Below, one piece after another: positions 24,762 to 33,490 of a stretch of DNA of 64,000 bases; within the stretch, counting starts at the first letter, position 1, and the number at the start of each line of letters is the position of its first letter. Location of the stretch: positions 248,001-312,000 of the forward strand of contig NZ_BBVD01000003.1 of assembly GCF_000964545.1 (NCBI RefSeq), given 5' to 3'. Source of the DNA: Comamonas thiooxydans. GTDB lineage: Bacteria > Pseudomonadota > Gammaproteobacteria > Burkholderiales > Burkholderiaceae_C. The translations under genes were made by a program, and so were the position numbers. The notes below the pieces were generated by a model. It saw only the letters and a program-made list of their open reading frames with translations, searched no databases and was not told the origin of the DNA.

Positions 24762-25994
24762 TCAAGGCGCCAGAACCAGATCCTTGGTGGTCACACTGTT
24801 GGCGGTTGTCAGCGTCACTGCTGGCGCAGTGGTCTGAGTGGTGTAGCCGGCAGTGCTACCCAAGATGTTGTACTTGCCAGCGGCAGCGGTGTCTGCAGTG
24901 AAAACCAAAGGTCCGCTTGCGACGTAAGGCGCCTTGTTGGGCGCCAGCAATGGCAGATTCAGGTTGTAGTTTGCATTGGCGGGATCAACCAAAGTCCATG
25001 CGACATCAAGCCTCTGACCTGCACTCAGCACTTGCTGGGCATTCACATCAGCATCTGTCAAAGGCGTATTGGATGTGTTTGTCACCTTGCCCGCAACAGT
25101 CGCCGAAGCAGATGCAGGCAGCGGAATGGGGGCCGTCGATGCGTTGAGCGTGGTAGTGCCTGCAGCGATAGAGACAGGAACGCCAGTCACTGCGGCGGTG
25201 GTCAGGTTCTGGCCTGCAACGACGACGGTGTAGTTGGTGTTCTCCGGCAGGTAGGCCAGTACGAACTTGCCTGTGGTGGCGTTGGGCACGGTGGCGCGCA
25301 GGTTGTTGTCCGGGTCACGTGTGGACACCACGACGCTGGAGGCCAGAGCGGGATCCACATAGCCCACAATTGCTGTAGTCAACCGCTTGATGACGGCCAC
25401 CACGGGTTTGAGGTTGTAGTTGCCGGAGTTACCTGCCTTGACAATGGACTTGCAGGCATCGAAGTCCAGAACCATATCGGCGACCTGGCCGCCGGTGACA
25501 TTGAAGTTGGCCTTCAGCTTGAAGCCGCTTTGTTGGCCGCTGGGAGTGGTCAGCGCGATCTCGTTGGTCGAACCCGACAGCACCAGTGCATTGGCCAGCG
25601 GATTGGCAGATGTTGGGTTGGAAGGATTGTCAGCCAGCACCAAGCGGACCTGCTGGTAGTTGCCGGCTGGTAGCGGAAGCGAGCCCAACTCTTGCAGTAC
25701 ACCATTGGTCAAACCGAGCAGGTCAATGCGCTGGGCAGGAATCGTCAACTCGCTCCAGCCAGAATCGGTGGTACCTGCCGTGGCGCTCTGATGCACGCGG
25801 ATTTTGGTGACAGTGACATAGACATGGTCATAGCCACACGCCGGAGCGTCGGTCATGGCCAGCTTGAGCGTGCCTTGCTGTGGGGTGCTATCGCCACCAC
25901 CACCGCCGCCACATGCTGCCAGGCCGGCAGCAATCAAACCCAAACCCGTCCAGCACAAGGCCTTGGCAGATCGGAATCCATGCAAGTTGCTCAT
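24762..25994 (-). CDS. DUF4382-domain surface/secreted lipoprotein
   Basis: About 410 residues. The lipoprotein signal GLIAAGLAACGGGGGGDSTP includes a lipobox and a glycine linker. A DUF4382 domain follows (about 40-190: GTLKLAMTDAPACGYDHVYV, IPAQRIDLLGLTNGVLQEL, GNYQQVRLVLADN, GFKLKANFNVTGGQVADMVL DFDAC). Then come beta-sandwich, carboxypeptidase-regulatory-like segments (TTGKFVLAYLPENTNYTVVV, YNILGSTAGYTTQTTAPA). Likely periplasmic-side or surface adhesion/structural protein; function unknown. It reads on its own. Confidence 0.85.
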   Translation of the reverse strand: MSNLHGFRSAKALCWTGLGLIAAGLAACGGGGGGDSTPQQGTLKLAMTDAPACGYDHVYVTVTKIRVHQSATAGTTDSGWSELTIPAQRIDLLGLTNGVLQELGSLPLPAGNYQQVRLVLADNPSNPTSANPLANALVLSGSTNEIALTTPSGQQSGFKLKANFNVTGGQVADMVLDFDACKSIVKAGNSGNYNLKPVVAVIKRLTTAIVGYVDPALASSVVVSTRDPDNNLRATVPNATTGKFVLAYLPENTNYTVVVAGQNLTTAAVTGVPVSIAAGTTTLNASTAPIPLPASASATVAGKVTNTSNTPLTDADVNAQQVLSAGQRLDVAWTLVDPANANYNLNLPLLAPNKAPYVASGPLVFTADTAAAGKYNILGSTAGYTTQTTAPAVTLTTANSVTTKDLVLAP

Positions 25995-26274
25995 ACCTTA
26001 CCTTTTTGAAAATAAAGACAGCGCAATGCTAGGAGTACCCTTGGATACAGTGTTACGACTCGTAGACCCCGCATTCGAGCCAATCTCTGAGCAGATCCAA
26101 TCATGCTCTACCTTCGGTAACAATGCCATTGAAACCTGCCTCCATATGCCACAGCCATCGCCGAAAATAGGACATGGCTGAGGTGATCCAGGTATGGGGT
26201 CCATGAAGGCTCGGATACCAAGCCTGTATTGCTGCCATCGAGCAATCATTGATAGAGAAGTACAGACAAAAGCC

Positions 26275-26448
26275 ATGCTGCGCAGCAAATTGGGAACACT
26301 GCTAGTGATCAGTGCGGCACTTTCTTGTGCGGCAGGATTTGCTCTGGATGCCCAGGGCAGCATCGCGAACCTTGAGCTTTGGATAGCTTTGGCAGTCCTG
26401 CTGCTCCTCAGCGGTGCAGTCCTGATCGTCCTGGGACAGAACGACTAG
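26275..26448 (+). CDS. Small predicted membrane protein
   Basis: About 57 residues with two hydrophobic segments (LGTLLVISAALSCAAGFAL and LWIALAVLLLLSGAVLIVLG) separated by a short polar loop. It could be an authentic small inner-membrane protein. The ribosome site is weak and no family is recognised; the same frame is open upstream for 27 codons, without hydrophobic patterning. Confidence 0.4.
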   Translation: MLRSKLGTLLVISAALSCAAGFALDAQGSIANLELWIALAVLLLLSGAVLIVLGQND

Positions 26449-26604
26449 CCCTTTGAGGCCGAACGACGCTGTTGCCGGCATTAATCGCGACCGCCAGTTC
26501 CAGGCCCTGGGCAAAAGAAATAGTGACGTCACCGAGATCCTCCCGATCATTCTCAGGGCCTCGCTGCAGCTCACGGTGACATGCGTCAGATCGAAAGGAT
26601 TTCT

Positions 26605-26748
26605 ATGAAAAAAGTGCTAGCGCTGGTCGCCACAGCTTTGCTGCTCAGCGGCTGTGTCGTGTATCCGAACGGCTACTACGACGACGGATACAGAAAACCC
26701 CACCCTCATGGGTGCCCACCTGGGCAAGCCAAGAAAGGCAACTGCTAG
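26605..26748 (+). CDS. Small lipoprotein (47 residues)
   Basis: Reads MKKVLALVATALLLSGCVVY followed by a Tyr/Asp-rich segment and PHGCPPGQAKKGNC. The signal peptide with LLSGC lipobox is classical. The C-terminal HGCPPGQAKKGxC motif recurs in tiny lipoproteins of Gram-negative bacteria of unknown role. The ribosome site AAAGGA sits six bases before the ATG, so this is very likely a real gene despite its size. Confidence 0.8.
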   Translation: MKKVLALVATALLLSGCVVYPNGYYDDGYRKPHPHGCPPGQAKKGNC

Positions 26749-26883
26749 CACTGAACCTCGCTGTGCTCAGCCCATAAGCACTTGCAGGCATGAATCCATC
26801 TGATTGACTGTCATTGGCCCACCATGGAGCCACCGTCGACACAGGCTGACTGCCGGCACAGACCGGGACCAGGCGGTCACCAA

Positions 26884-27267
26884 CTAAGGCAAATTTTCTA
26901 GACGACGCAGAGCCACCAGTTGCCATATCGACAGAATGAATGTTGCCAGCATCAACGCAATCGACATGGGCTGAATGAACGACTCGCTGCCTTGGAAGAA
27001 GAAAAACGCGTGAATGCCTACGGTTAAAAGGCCGAGACAGGCCAAGAGCTTGTAGTAAGGCAAGCCGGTTTTCAGGTTGGCGACAACCCGGCTGTGCGAG
27101 TACATGACCAATCCAATGATTGGAATATTGAGGAGCAGGTTGATTTGATTGCCGCCAGGAATGAGGAACAGCTCCCATTCATGCCAGTAGGCTGCGTCAA
27201 TTTGATGCGTGATCAGGATGGTGGCATTTGCCAGAAAAAGAAGGCGAAGGCGGTCATGCATGGGCAT
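26884..27267 (-). CDS. Four-helix hypothetical membrane protein
   Basis: About 127 residues with four hydrophobic segments (LLFLANATILITHQIDAAYW, LNIPIIGLVMYSH, LLACLGLLTVGIHAFFFF, PMSIALMLATFILSIW). The HQIDAAYWHEWELFLIPGG segment in the first loop is conserved-looking and is characteristic of the DUF6713-type small membrane proteins. Function unknown. It starts at the ATG before MPMHDRL. Confidence 0.72.
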   Translation of the reverse strand: MPMHDRLRLLFLANATILITHQIDAAYWHEWELFLIPGGNQINLLLNIPIIGLVMYSHSRVVANLKTGLPYYKLLACLGLLTVGIHAFFFFQGSESFIQPMSIALMLATFILSIWQLVALRRLENLP

Positions 27268-27673
27268 TGACAGTGCTTCTGTCTATTTTGCGGACATAAA
27301 GACTACCCTGGCCGGACTCTTCAACCAATTCAATCGGGGATAGCCTCTCACGACCAAGAGCGATCGGTCATGAGCATTTGCGGACCGCTCGGGCTGAACT
27401 TGAGCAAGTGACTTTGACGCCTTGACGCAGGCTGCTCCTCATGCAGCCAACGTGCCCCCCAAACCAGCCGTTGCCCCCAACCCGTCAGATCCGGCCACGG
27501 GAAGACTGCACAGGCCAAGCATTCACTGCCGCAACCAATCCGCAAGAATTCGATTGCCGATGCCTGCTTGGTATCCACTTTCACCAGTCAAGCATCGCCG
27601 GTTGGCTGAATGCGTCAGCTCGTCGCGAATGCAGACAGTCTGTTGCCTCGGCCGACTCCATGTAGATATGGAC
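27268..27673. other. Intergenic region, no supported gene
   Basis: About 400 bases between the four-helix membrane protein and the 3' end of the usp-terC operon. No domain, RNA or clear terminator was found. Confidence 0.35.
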
Positions 27674-28195
27674 TCAACGCACGATCAAAACCGGCATCCG
27701 TGCCAAACGCAAGACTTTGCAAGTCACAGACCCGAGCAGTACGGCTTCTGTTGCCGTTAGCCCGTGGGAGCCGATGCAAATACCGAAGCAGCCAAGAGAT
27801 TCAGCCAAACCCACGATAGCGATTGCATCATCACCCATGACGACATGAAGATGCCAGGGGACAAGGGTAGCTGATTCTGCGAGCGCTCGACGCGCCCGGG
27901 CCGTGGCTGCCCAGCCGTATCGACCCAACTCGGTCTCCGCAGCCTCTTTGCTCAACCAGGGCTGCACATTCACGAGGTCAAGCATGCTGCCTTGCCCCAT
28001 TGCCACCAAACGGGCACCAACGGCAACAGCACGCGAAGAGCATGCAGAGCCGTCCACTGCCACCAGCCAACGTTCGCCACCGGTATTTGCACAACTGCAC
28101 TTGCCTTTCCACGTCAATGAAATCAGCCTGCCAAGGCTATCGCGCCGCTCGAGATCAGGCGCAGGCATGAGTGCAGGCATCGCTGCATCGCTCAT
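27674..28195 (-). CDS. Universal stress protein (UspA family)
   Basis: About 173 residues. A ~40-residue N-terminal extension with CSC precedes the Usp fold: RWLVAVDGSACSSRAVAVGA (nucleotide-binding start), VNVQPWLS and, at the end, CIGSHGLTATEAVLLGSVTC KVLRLARMPVLIV. The ATP-binding Gx2Gx9G(S/T) motif is partly present (GSHGLTATEAVLLGS). It overlaps the terC stop by four bases (ATGA), so it is translated as the second gene of that operon. Presumed cytoplasmic stress-response nucleotide binder. Confidence 0.88.
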   Translation of the reverse strand: MSDAAMPALMPAPDLERRDSLGRLISLTWKGKCSCANTGGERWLVAVDGSACSSRAVAVGARLVAMGQGSMLDLVNVQPWLSKEAAETELGRYGWAATARARRALAESATLVPWHLHVVMGDDAIAIVGLAESLGCFGICIGSHGLTATEAVLLGSVTCKVLRLARMPVLIVR

Positions 28196-29166
28196 AGAAC
28201 ACTCCTTGAAGATTTTCGGCCTGAGAGCTTCAAGCTAAGCAGCACGGAAATCAGGACAATCGAGCCAACAATGAGTAGCGACCAATGCACGGGCATATGA
28301 AACCAGGGCATCATCAGCATCTTGCCCCCGATATAGATCAGTACCAGAGCAAGGCCGTACTTGAGCAGATGGAAGCGTTCGGCCATGTCGGCCAGCAGGA
28401 AGTACAGCGCCCTCAAACCCAGTATCGCGAAGATATTGGATGTAAAAACGATAAATGGGTCGGTGGTGACAGCGAAGATGGCCGGAATACTATCCACGGC
28501 AAAGACCAGGTCACTCGCCTCAATCATCAGAAGCACCAAGAACATCGGTGTTGCATGAAGCAATCCATCGATGCGTACGAAAAACGACTGGCCGTGAAAG
28601 CCTGGCGCTATACGCATGTGGCAGCGCAACCAGCGTAGCAGTGGATTCTTTTCCAGATCGGGCTTTTGCTCAGCCATGATCAACATCTTGCCGCCCGTGA
28701 CCACGAGCAGCAGCCCAAAAACGTAGAGCACCCACTCAAACTCGGAAACGAGCCAGATTCCGCCAAGAATCATTGCTGCCCGCATCACGATCGCTCCAAG
28801 AACCCCATACAGCAGCACGCGTCGCTGCAACTCTGGCGGGACAGCGAAGTAGGTAAAGATCATCACGAAGACGAACATGTTGTCTACCGACAATGCCTGC
28901 TCGATGAGGTAGCCGGTAAAGAATTCAAGTGCCTTGCGATTGGCAATTTCACGACCTGCGGTAGCGTCCAAATACCACCATAACAACGCGCCGAATGTGG
29001 TGGCAAGAGCCACCCAGGTGGCAGTCCAGCTTGCAGCTTCCTTGGCCGACACGCGGTGAGCCTTGTTTCCTCCGAGGACAAATAGATCCAGGCCCAGCAT
29101 GATGAGCACAAAGACAATGAAGCCGATCCACATCGGGCCGGTTGCCAAAGTTTCGATGTTGTGCAT
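28192..29166 (-). CDS. TerC/Alx-family integral membrane protein
   Basis: About 324 residues with eight or more transmembrane helices. The family signatures are LIEQALSVDNMFVFVMIF and LLMIEASDLVFAVDSIPAIF, each with the intramembrane acidic residues thought to bind metal. TerC proteins act in tellurite resistance or, as Alx/MntP-like exporters, in manganese homeostasis. The ATG before MHNIETLATGP has a GGGG ribosome site; the frame continues upstream without homology. It is followed by an overlapping usp gene and preceded by another usp. No yybP-ykoY-type riboswitch was recognised in front. Confidence 0.93.
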   Translation of the reverse strand: MHNIETLATGPMWIGFIVFVLIMLGLDLFVLGGNKAHRVSAKEAASWTATWVALATTFGALLWWYLDATAGREIANRKALEFFTGYLIEQALSVDNMFVFVMIFTYFAVPPELQRRVLLYGVLGAIVMRAAMILGGIWLVSEFEWVLYVFGLLLVVTGGKMLIMAEQKPDLEKNPLLRWLRCHMRIAPGFHGQSFFVRIDGLLHATPMFLVLLMIEASDLVFAVDSIPAIFAVTTDPFIVFTSNIFAILGLRALYFLLADMAERFHLLKYGLALVLIYIGGKMLMMPWFHMPVHWSLLIVGSIVLISVLLSLKLSGRKSSRSVL

Positions 29167-29312
29167 GAAATGGCCCCAAGCGTTTGCTTCTTTGCCTTGA
29201 GATACTGCTTGCACCATGGGCCGCTGACATGCCCCGGCCAACTGCAGAGACAAGGCGAAACAACGGCGTAGCGAGGGCAGTGCGAGCGGCTCTCAACGTC
29301 GCTGTCGAGCTC

Positions 29313-29825
29313 TTAACTGGAAGCCATCCATAGAGCCACAATGCCCGCTCCGGCACCGACTCCCGCTGGAATACCAATGCGCTCCAGCTTCGAGGCAGGC
29401 TCGCCCGGGATCACCTCTACAGGCACGCTGGTTCGCTCCAGCACCTGATTCGTCACTGAATTCTCGATAAGACGCACCAAGGAACTCTTTCGCGCCGTGC
29501 TCATGACAATCAGGTCGCAATGAAGCCTGCGCGCGACATCCACAATGCAGTCAACCTTGTTGCCGACTTCCGAGTGGACAGCATATGGAATCCCGGCGGC
29601 ATCCAGCATTTGCCGAGCAGTCAAGAGCGCCGACTCCGTCTGCTCATGATGAAACTCCATCCGGTCACTCCTGCTTGAGTAATCGGTGATGAGTTTCGAG
29701 AATGGCGGCTGCACGTTCAGGAGATGAATCTCCAGATCTTCGCTCTTCCTGAACTCGTCGATCACGTGACGTATTGCAAACAACGAATTGGCTGATCCGT
29801 CTGACGGGACAAGAACTCTCAGCAT
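29313..29825 (-). CDS. Universal stress protein with hydrophobic C-terminal tail
   Basis: About 170 residues. RVLVPSDGSANSLFAIRHVI begins the Usp fold and LHCDLIVMSTARKSSLVRLI ENSVTNQVLERTSVPVEVI ends it. The glycines of the nucleotide-binding Gx2Gx9GS motif are replaced (STARKSSLVRLIENS), suggesting it does not bind ATP in the usual way. A tail of about 20 residues (GIPAGVGAGAGIVALWMA) is hydrophobic and could touch the membrane, unusual for Usp. AGGAGAAGC precedes the ATG. Same strand as terC, probably one operon. Confidence 0.85.
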   Translation of the reverse strand: MLRVLVPSDGSANSLFAIRHVIDEFRKSEDLEIHLLNVQPPFSKLITDYSSRSDRMEFHHEQTESALLTARQMLDAAGIPYAVHSEVGNKVDCIVDVARRLHCDLIVMSTARKSSLVRLIENSVTNQVLERTSVPVEVIPGEPASKLERIGIPAGVGAGAGIVALWMASS

Positions 29826-30022
29826 GGTGCTTCTCCTTTGAGGTGAGCTGCTTGGTGCAGTGACTCACCTGAGTGGATCCTCGTTCAAAGACTGCTTGCG
29901 CCTTCTGATTCGAAGGTTCTCCGCCGAGCACTTCTCCTGGCCCTGGACAACACCAACAATAGCGATGCAGCAATTTAATAAAAGCAGATAATTTGGAAGC
30001 AATAGCTCCGAAAAGCCGAACA

Positions 30023-30907
30023 ATGAGCCCTGGCTTCAGTTACAGGCACCTTTACTATTTTTGGGTTGTCGCCAAAGAAGGAGGCATGGCCCGTGCTGCC
30101 GAGCGCCTGGGCATGGCTGTACAAACTGTTAGCACCCAAGTTCGTGAGCTGGAGCGGTCACTGGGCTATGCACTGCTCAAACCTGCAGGGCGAGGCGTTG
30201 TCCTGACAGACGCAGGACTTGCCGCCATGCGGCAGGCAGAGCAAATCTTCCAGCTAGGGGAGCAGCTGCCTGCGGTAGTGCGTGACGCAGTGGGCATGCC
30301 GACCATGCGTTTGATCGTCGGCATCGCCGACGAGTTGCCCGAACTGGCGGTGCGAAGCCTGATGCAACCTGTGATGCAGGAACCCCATCTTCGACTTTTG
30401 TGCTTGGTTGACGAATTCGAGGATTTGCTGGGTGACCTGGCTTTGCATCGACTTGATGTCGTTCTGGCCGACCGTGCCGCTCCTCCAAATCCCAACCTCA
30501 AGGTCTATAGCCACTCTCTGGGCTCATCCCCATTGGCCTGGTATGCACCTGCATCCTTGTTTGCAGCAGCTCGGCAAGACTTTCCGCAGTCTCTGGCCAA
30601 AGTCCCCGTGCTTCTGCCAACGGCCCATGCAGCAGTGCGCGCAAGGCTTGATCAGTGGTTTGAACGAGAGTCCATCAAACCGCATGTCATAGGCGAGTTC
30701 GAGGACAGTGCATTGCTGAAGACGTTTGGAGCAGCTGGCATGGGTGTCTTTCCAATGGCCAGCTTGGTTCACGAAGACTTGACGACCCGATATGAGGTGA
30801 AGCGTTTGGGCGATTGCGAGGGTGTGGAGGAACACTTCTTCGCGATTGGTGCAAGCAGGAAGGTGCTACATCCTCTGGTGCAAAAGCTATTTTCGACAAG
30901 AGGCTAG
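30023..30907 (+). CDS. NhaR-like LysR-family transcriptional regulator
   Basis: About 294 residues. The helix-turn-helix YRHLYYFWVVAKEGGMARAA ERLGMAVQTVSTQVRELER closely follows the NhaR pattern (HLYYFW near the start, KPAGRGVVLTDAG after). The effector domain follows (MRLIVGIADELPELAVRSL, HRLDVVLADRAAPPNPNLKV, GAAGMGVFPMAS). NhaR activates a Na+/H+ antiporter in enteric bacteria; here no antiporter is adjacent, and it is divergent from the usp-terC-usp operon, which may be its target. An upstream TTG is an alternative start. An ATG with no clear ribosome site was chosen. Confidence 0.88.
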   Translation: MSPGFSYRHLYYFWVVAKEGGMARAAERLGMAVQTVSTQVRELERSLGYALLKPAGRGVVLTDAGLAAMRQAEQIFQLGEQLPAVVRDAVGMPTMRLIVGIADELPELAVRSLMQPVMQEPHLRLLCLVDEFEDLLGDLALHRLDVVLADRAAPPNPNLKVYSHSLGSSPLAWYAPASLFAAARQDFPQSLAKVPVLLPTAHAAVRARLDQWFERESIKPHVIGEFEDSALLKTFGAAGMGVFPMASLVHEDLTTRYEVKRLGDCEGVEEHFFAIGASRKVLHPLVQKLFSTRG

Positions 30908-31110
30908 ATTTCCTCGTAAAGCAAGCGCTCAGCACTGTCGGCGAATCGAGGTGTAGTGAAGTTCGCGCCTGCGATCAAAAACCGTCTATGGCCGAAATCC
31001 CCAAGAGCCATCAAAGCAGACTGTTGTGAAATGTGAAGAAAGCGCTGTGCTGACTTATTCAAGCACAATCTTTACAAGTTCGGTATCACCAGTGCAGGTG
31101 CTTAGACAAT

Positions 31111-32676
31111 ATGAAATCAACTCATTGGTTTGCTATTGATCGCAGTCACTTCTCCAGCATTTCCTATGCAATGCTCTTCGTGGCTGGAGCAATTGCGCTC
31201 TCGATGGCGGCGATCTGTGCGGCAGCTCTTTATCAAAGTCGGCTGGACACAATGAAGCACGCGGTGGAAACATCGCGTAATGTGGCTCTTCTCGCCGAAA
31301 ATGATGTGGTTCGAAATCTCGAACTCTATGCGCTGTCATTGCAGGCCGTGATTGATGGATTGAACGATCCCGAAGTGATGGCTGCATCGCCGCACCTGCG
31401 CGAAGTTGCCTTGTTCGACAAAGCTGCGACTGCATCCTATTTGGGATCAATTCTGGTCTTGGATACCGAGGGGAACATTGCCATCGATGCACGAAAAGTC
31501 AAGCCAGGCAATGTCAACTTCTCCGGCCATGATTTCTTCACCGTGCATCGAGAAAATTCCGGCAAGGGGCTCTATGTGGGAGACCCATACGCATCACCGC
31601 TGCATGGCGGCGCCTTGAGCATTCCCCTGAGCCGTCGGCTTTCTCATGCAGACGGCTCTTTCGCAGGCATAGTGCTGATCGATGTCCAGCTTGAATATTT
31701 CAGAAAACTATTTTCTGGGCTGTCGCTGGGTGAGAATGGATCGCTTGCATTGATAAGAAAAGATGGCGCGATGATGATGCGCCAACCCTTTGATGCCAAG
31801 GTCATAGGGCGCAATATACGAAACGCAAGCACATTCAAGCGGTTCACTGCTGAGCCTGAGGGCAGCTTTTCAGATATTTCCTACCTTGATGGCACTCATC
31901 GCCTGTACTATTTCAAGAATCTTCCGAGCTTGCCGTTCATTATCATGGTCGCGAAAGCGCACTCCGATATTTTCACGGCTTGGCGACAACGTGCACTGAT
32001 CATTGCCTGTCTGATGGGGGTGCTCACAGCAGCCTTTATCGGCTTGTCCTTTGCTTTCGTGACACAGCTCAAGCGACGAATACGCGCCGAGTCGGAGTTG
32101 GCCTTGCTAGCTCGTACTGATGGGCTGACGGGCTTGAACAACCGCCGCAGACTCGACGAAATGCTGGATCAGGAATGGCACCGGGCAAGACGAAACCATA
32201 GTATTTTTTCATTGCTATTCGTCGACATTGACAGGTTCAAGGTCTACAACGACACATACGGACACCAAGCTGGGGATGACGTCATCGCAACCATAGCCAA
32301 ATGCATTGGTGACAGTATTCGCAGGCCAGGAGATATCGCAGCTCGTTATGGAGGCGAGGAGTTCATCATTGTTTTGCCGGATACATCTCTAGAGGGCGCG
32401 TCATGCATTGCGGAAAACATCCGCGCCGCCGTTTCGCAACTCTCTATCGAGCACTCAGGAAGCGAATTCGGCTACATCACAGTCAGCATCGGTTGTGCGG
32501 CATGGGAGCCAGAACACGATGCAGATGTAGCCTCGGTGATCCGTTCGGCCGATGAGGCGCTATACAAGGCCAAGACGACAGGTCGCAACAAAGTTGTTGT
32601 ATTCACCAAAACTCCAACACAACGAGCAGCAGACTTTCGGGACACAACGCAAAGCCATAGCCAGTCCCTGATCTGA
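31111..32676 (+). CDS. Membrane diguanylate cyclase with periplasmic dCache-like sensor
   Basis: About 521 residues. Transmembrane helix 1 (about 18-42) and helix 2 (about 292-317) enclose a ~250-residue periplasmic sensor (YLGSILVLDTEGNIAIDARK, GLYVGDPYASPLHGGALSIP, GSLALIRKDGAMMMRQPF) of double-Cache type. The cytoplasmic GGDEF domain has TDGLTGLNNRRRLDEML, FVDIDRFKVYNDTYGHQAGD and an intact GGEEF; RPGD five residues before is an RxxD I-site. It makes c-di-GMP in response to an extracellular ligand, probably an amino or carboxylic acid as for other dCache proteins, though the ligand cannot be read. Confidence 0.93.
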   Translation: MKSTHWFAIDRSHFSSISYAMLFVAGAIALSMAAICAAALYQSRLDTMKHAVETSRNVALLAENDVVRNLELYALSLQAVIDGLNDPEVMAASPHLREVALFDKAATASYLGSILVLDTEGNIAIDARKVKPGNVNFSGHDFFTVHRENSGKGLYVGDPYASPLHGGALSIPLSRRLSHADGSFAGIVLIDVQLEYFRKLFSGLSLGENGSLALIRKDGAMMMRQPFDAKVIGRNIRNASTFKRFTAEPEGSFSDISYLDGTHRLYYFKNLPSLPFIIMVAKAHSDIFTAWRQRALIIACLMGVLTAAFIGLSFAFVTQLKRRIRAESELALLARTDGLTGLNNRRRLDEMLDQEWHRARRNHSIFSLLFVDIDRFKVYNDTYGHQAGDDVIATIAKCIGDSIRRPGDIAARYGGEEFIIVLPDTSLEGASCIAENIRAAVSQLSIEHSGSEFGYITVSIGCAAWEPEHDADVASVIRSADEALYKAKTTGRNKVVVFTKTPTQRAADFRDTTQSHSQSLI

Positions 32677-32727
32677 ATCCGTCATGGAGGCGGCACCGGT
32701 GCTGATGCTCGATGAATCTAAGAAAGA

Positions 32728-32907
32728 ATGACGAAAGGTTGCAATGCCGCTCGACAATGTCTGCTTGCCCTGGCTGCAGCAAAGGCTGCAACGGCTCTTG
32801 CCGACGGCCAGAAGCTGTCTGTCACAAACTTCAGCTTCTGCGCTGGTGAGCTGCATTACGATCAACGCGAAAACTGCCACTACATTCCCAGCGAACCACT
32901 CGACTGA
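32728..32907 (+). CDS. Possible small secreted protein (59 residues)
   Basis: Frame reads MTKGCNAARQCLLALAAAKA then ATALADGQKLSVTNFSFCAG and ELHYDQRENCHYIPSEPLD, stop. The first 25 residues resemble a signal peptide with a cleavage-like ATALADG; the mature part would hold two Cys. The ribosome site (AAGAAAG) is weak and no relative is known to me. It could also be chance. Confidence 0.35.
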   Translation: MTKGCNAARQCLLALAAAKAATALADGQKLSVTNFSFCAGELHYDQRENCHYIPSEPLD

Positions 32908-33121
32908 CATCGAGTTGAAGAGCAGGATGCATGCGCATTGGCTGCTCAGGTTCCAGGTAACTACAGACAATGTTGAAAGGCCATGCTCAGCCTGGATTGC
33001 TGGAGCGTGATCTGCGAGCTCAAGGGGCCCAGGCTGAGAGCACTGCAGCCACCGGCCCTGCGGGCATTGTGAATGCGGCGCCAGCTCCGCATCTAACGGT
33101 CAATTCAGCAGGAGTGAAGAG

Positions 33122-33490
33122 ATGTCATATATCGATGGTTTCGTGATCGCTGTCCCCACCGCCAACAAGCAGAAGTTCATCGAGCACGCGCGCAAGCTCG
33201 ACCCGATATTCATCGAGCTCGGCGCAATCAGGGTGATCGAGGCTTGGGGAGATGACGTCCCCGATGGCAAGGTCACCGACTTCCGCCGCTCGGTTCAGGC
33301 CACGGCCGAGGAGACAGTGGCTTTTTCATGGGTCGAATGGCCGGACAAGGCCACGCGCGACGCAGCCATGAAGAAGATGATGGAAGACCCGCGCATGGAC
33401 CCATCCGCCCCCAGCAATCCGCCCATGCCCTTCGACGGCAAGCGCATGATCTTTGGGGGTTTCGAACAAGTCGTCGAAGTGAAGCCCTGA
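33122..33490 (+). CDS. DUF1428 (YbaA-like) protein
   Basis: About 122 residues of a conserved small-protein family of unknown function with an alpha/beta barrel related to antibiotic biosynthesis monooxygenase-like folds. Motifs: SYIDGFVIAVPTANKQKF, GAIRVIEAWGDDVPDGKVTD, FSWVEWPDKATRDAAMKKMM, and FDGKRMIFGGFEQVVEVK. The ribosome site CAGGAGTG precedes the ATG. A second, broken copy of its 3' end lies at about 20.4 kb. Confidence 0.9.
   Translation: MSYIDGFVIAVPTANKQKFIEHARKLDPIFIELGAIRVIEAWGDDVPDGKVTDFRRSVQATAEETVAFSWVEWPDKATRDAAMKKMMEDPRMDPSAPSNPPMPFDGKRMIFGGFEQVVEVKP

Noticed and set aside
29167..29312. A yybP-ykoY (manganese) riboswitch before terC
   Set aside because: The conserved GGGGAGUAG-type core could not be found, although some GGGGC segments exist.
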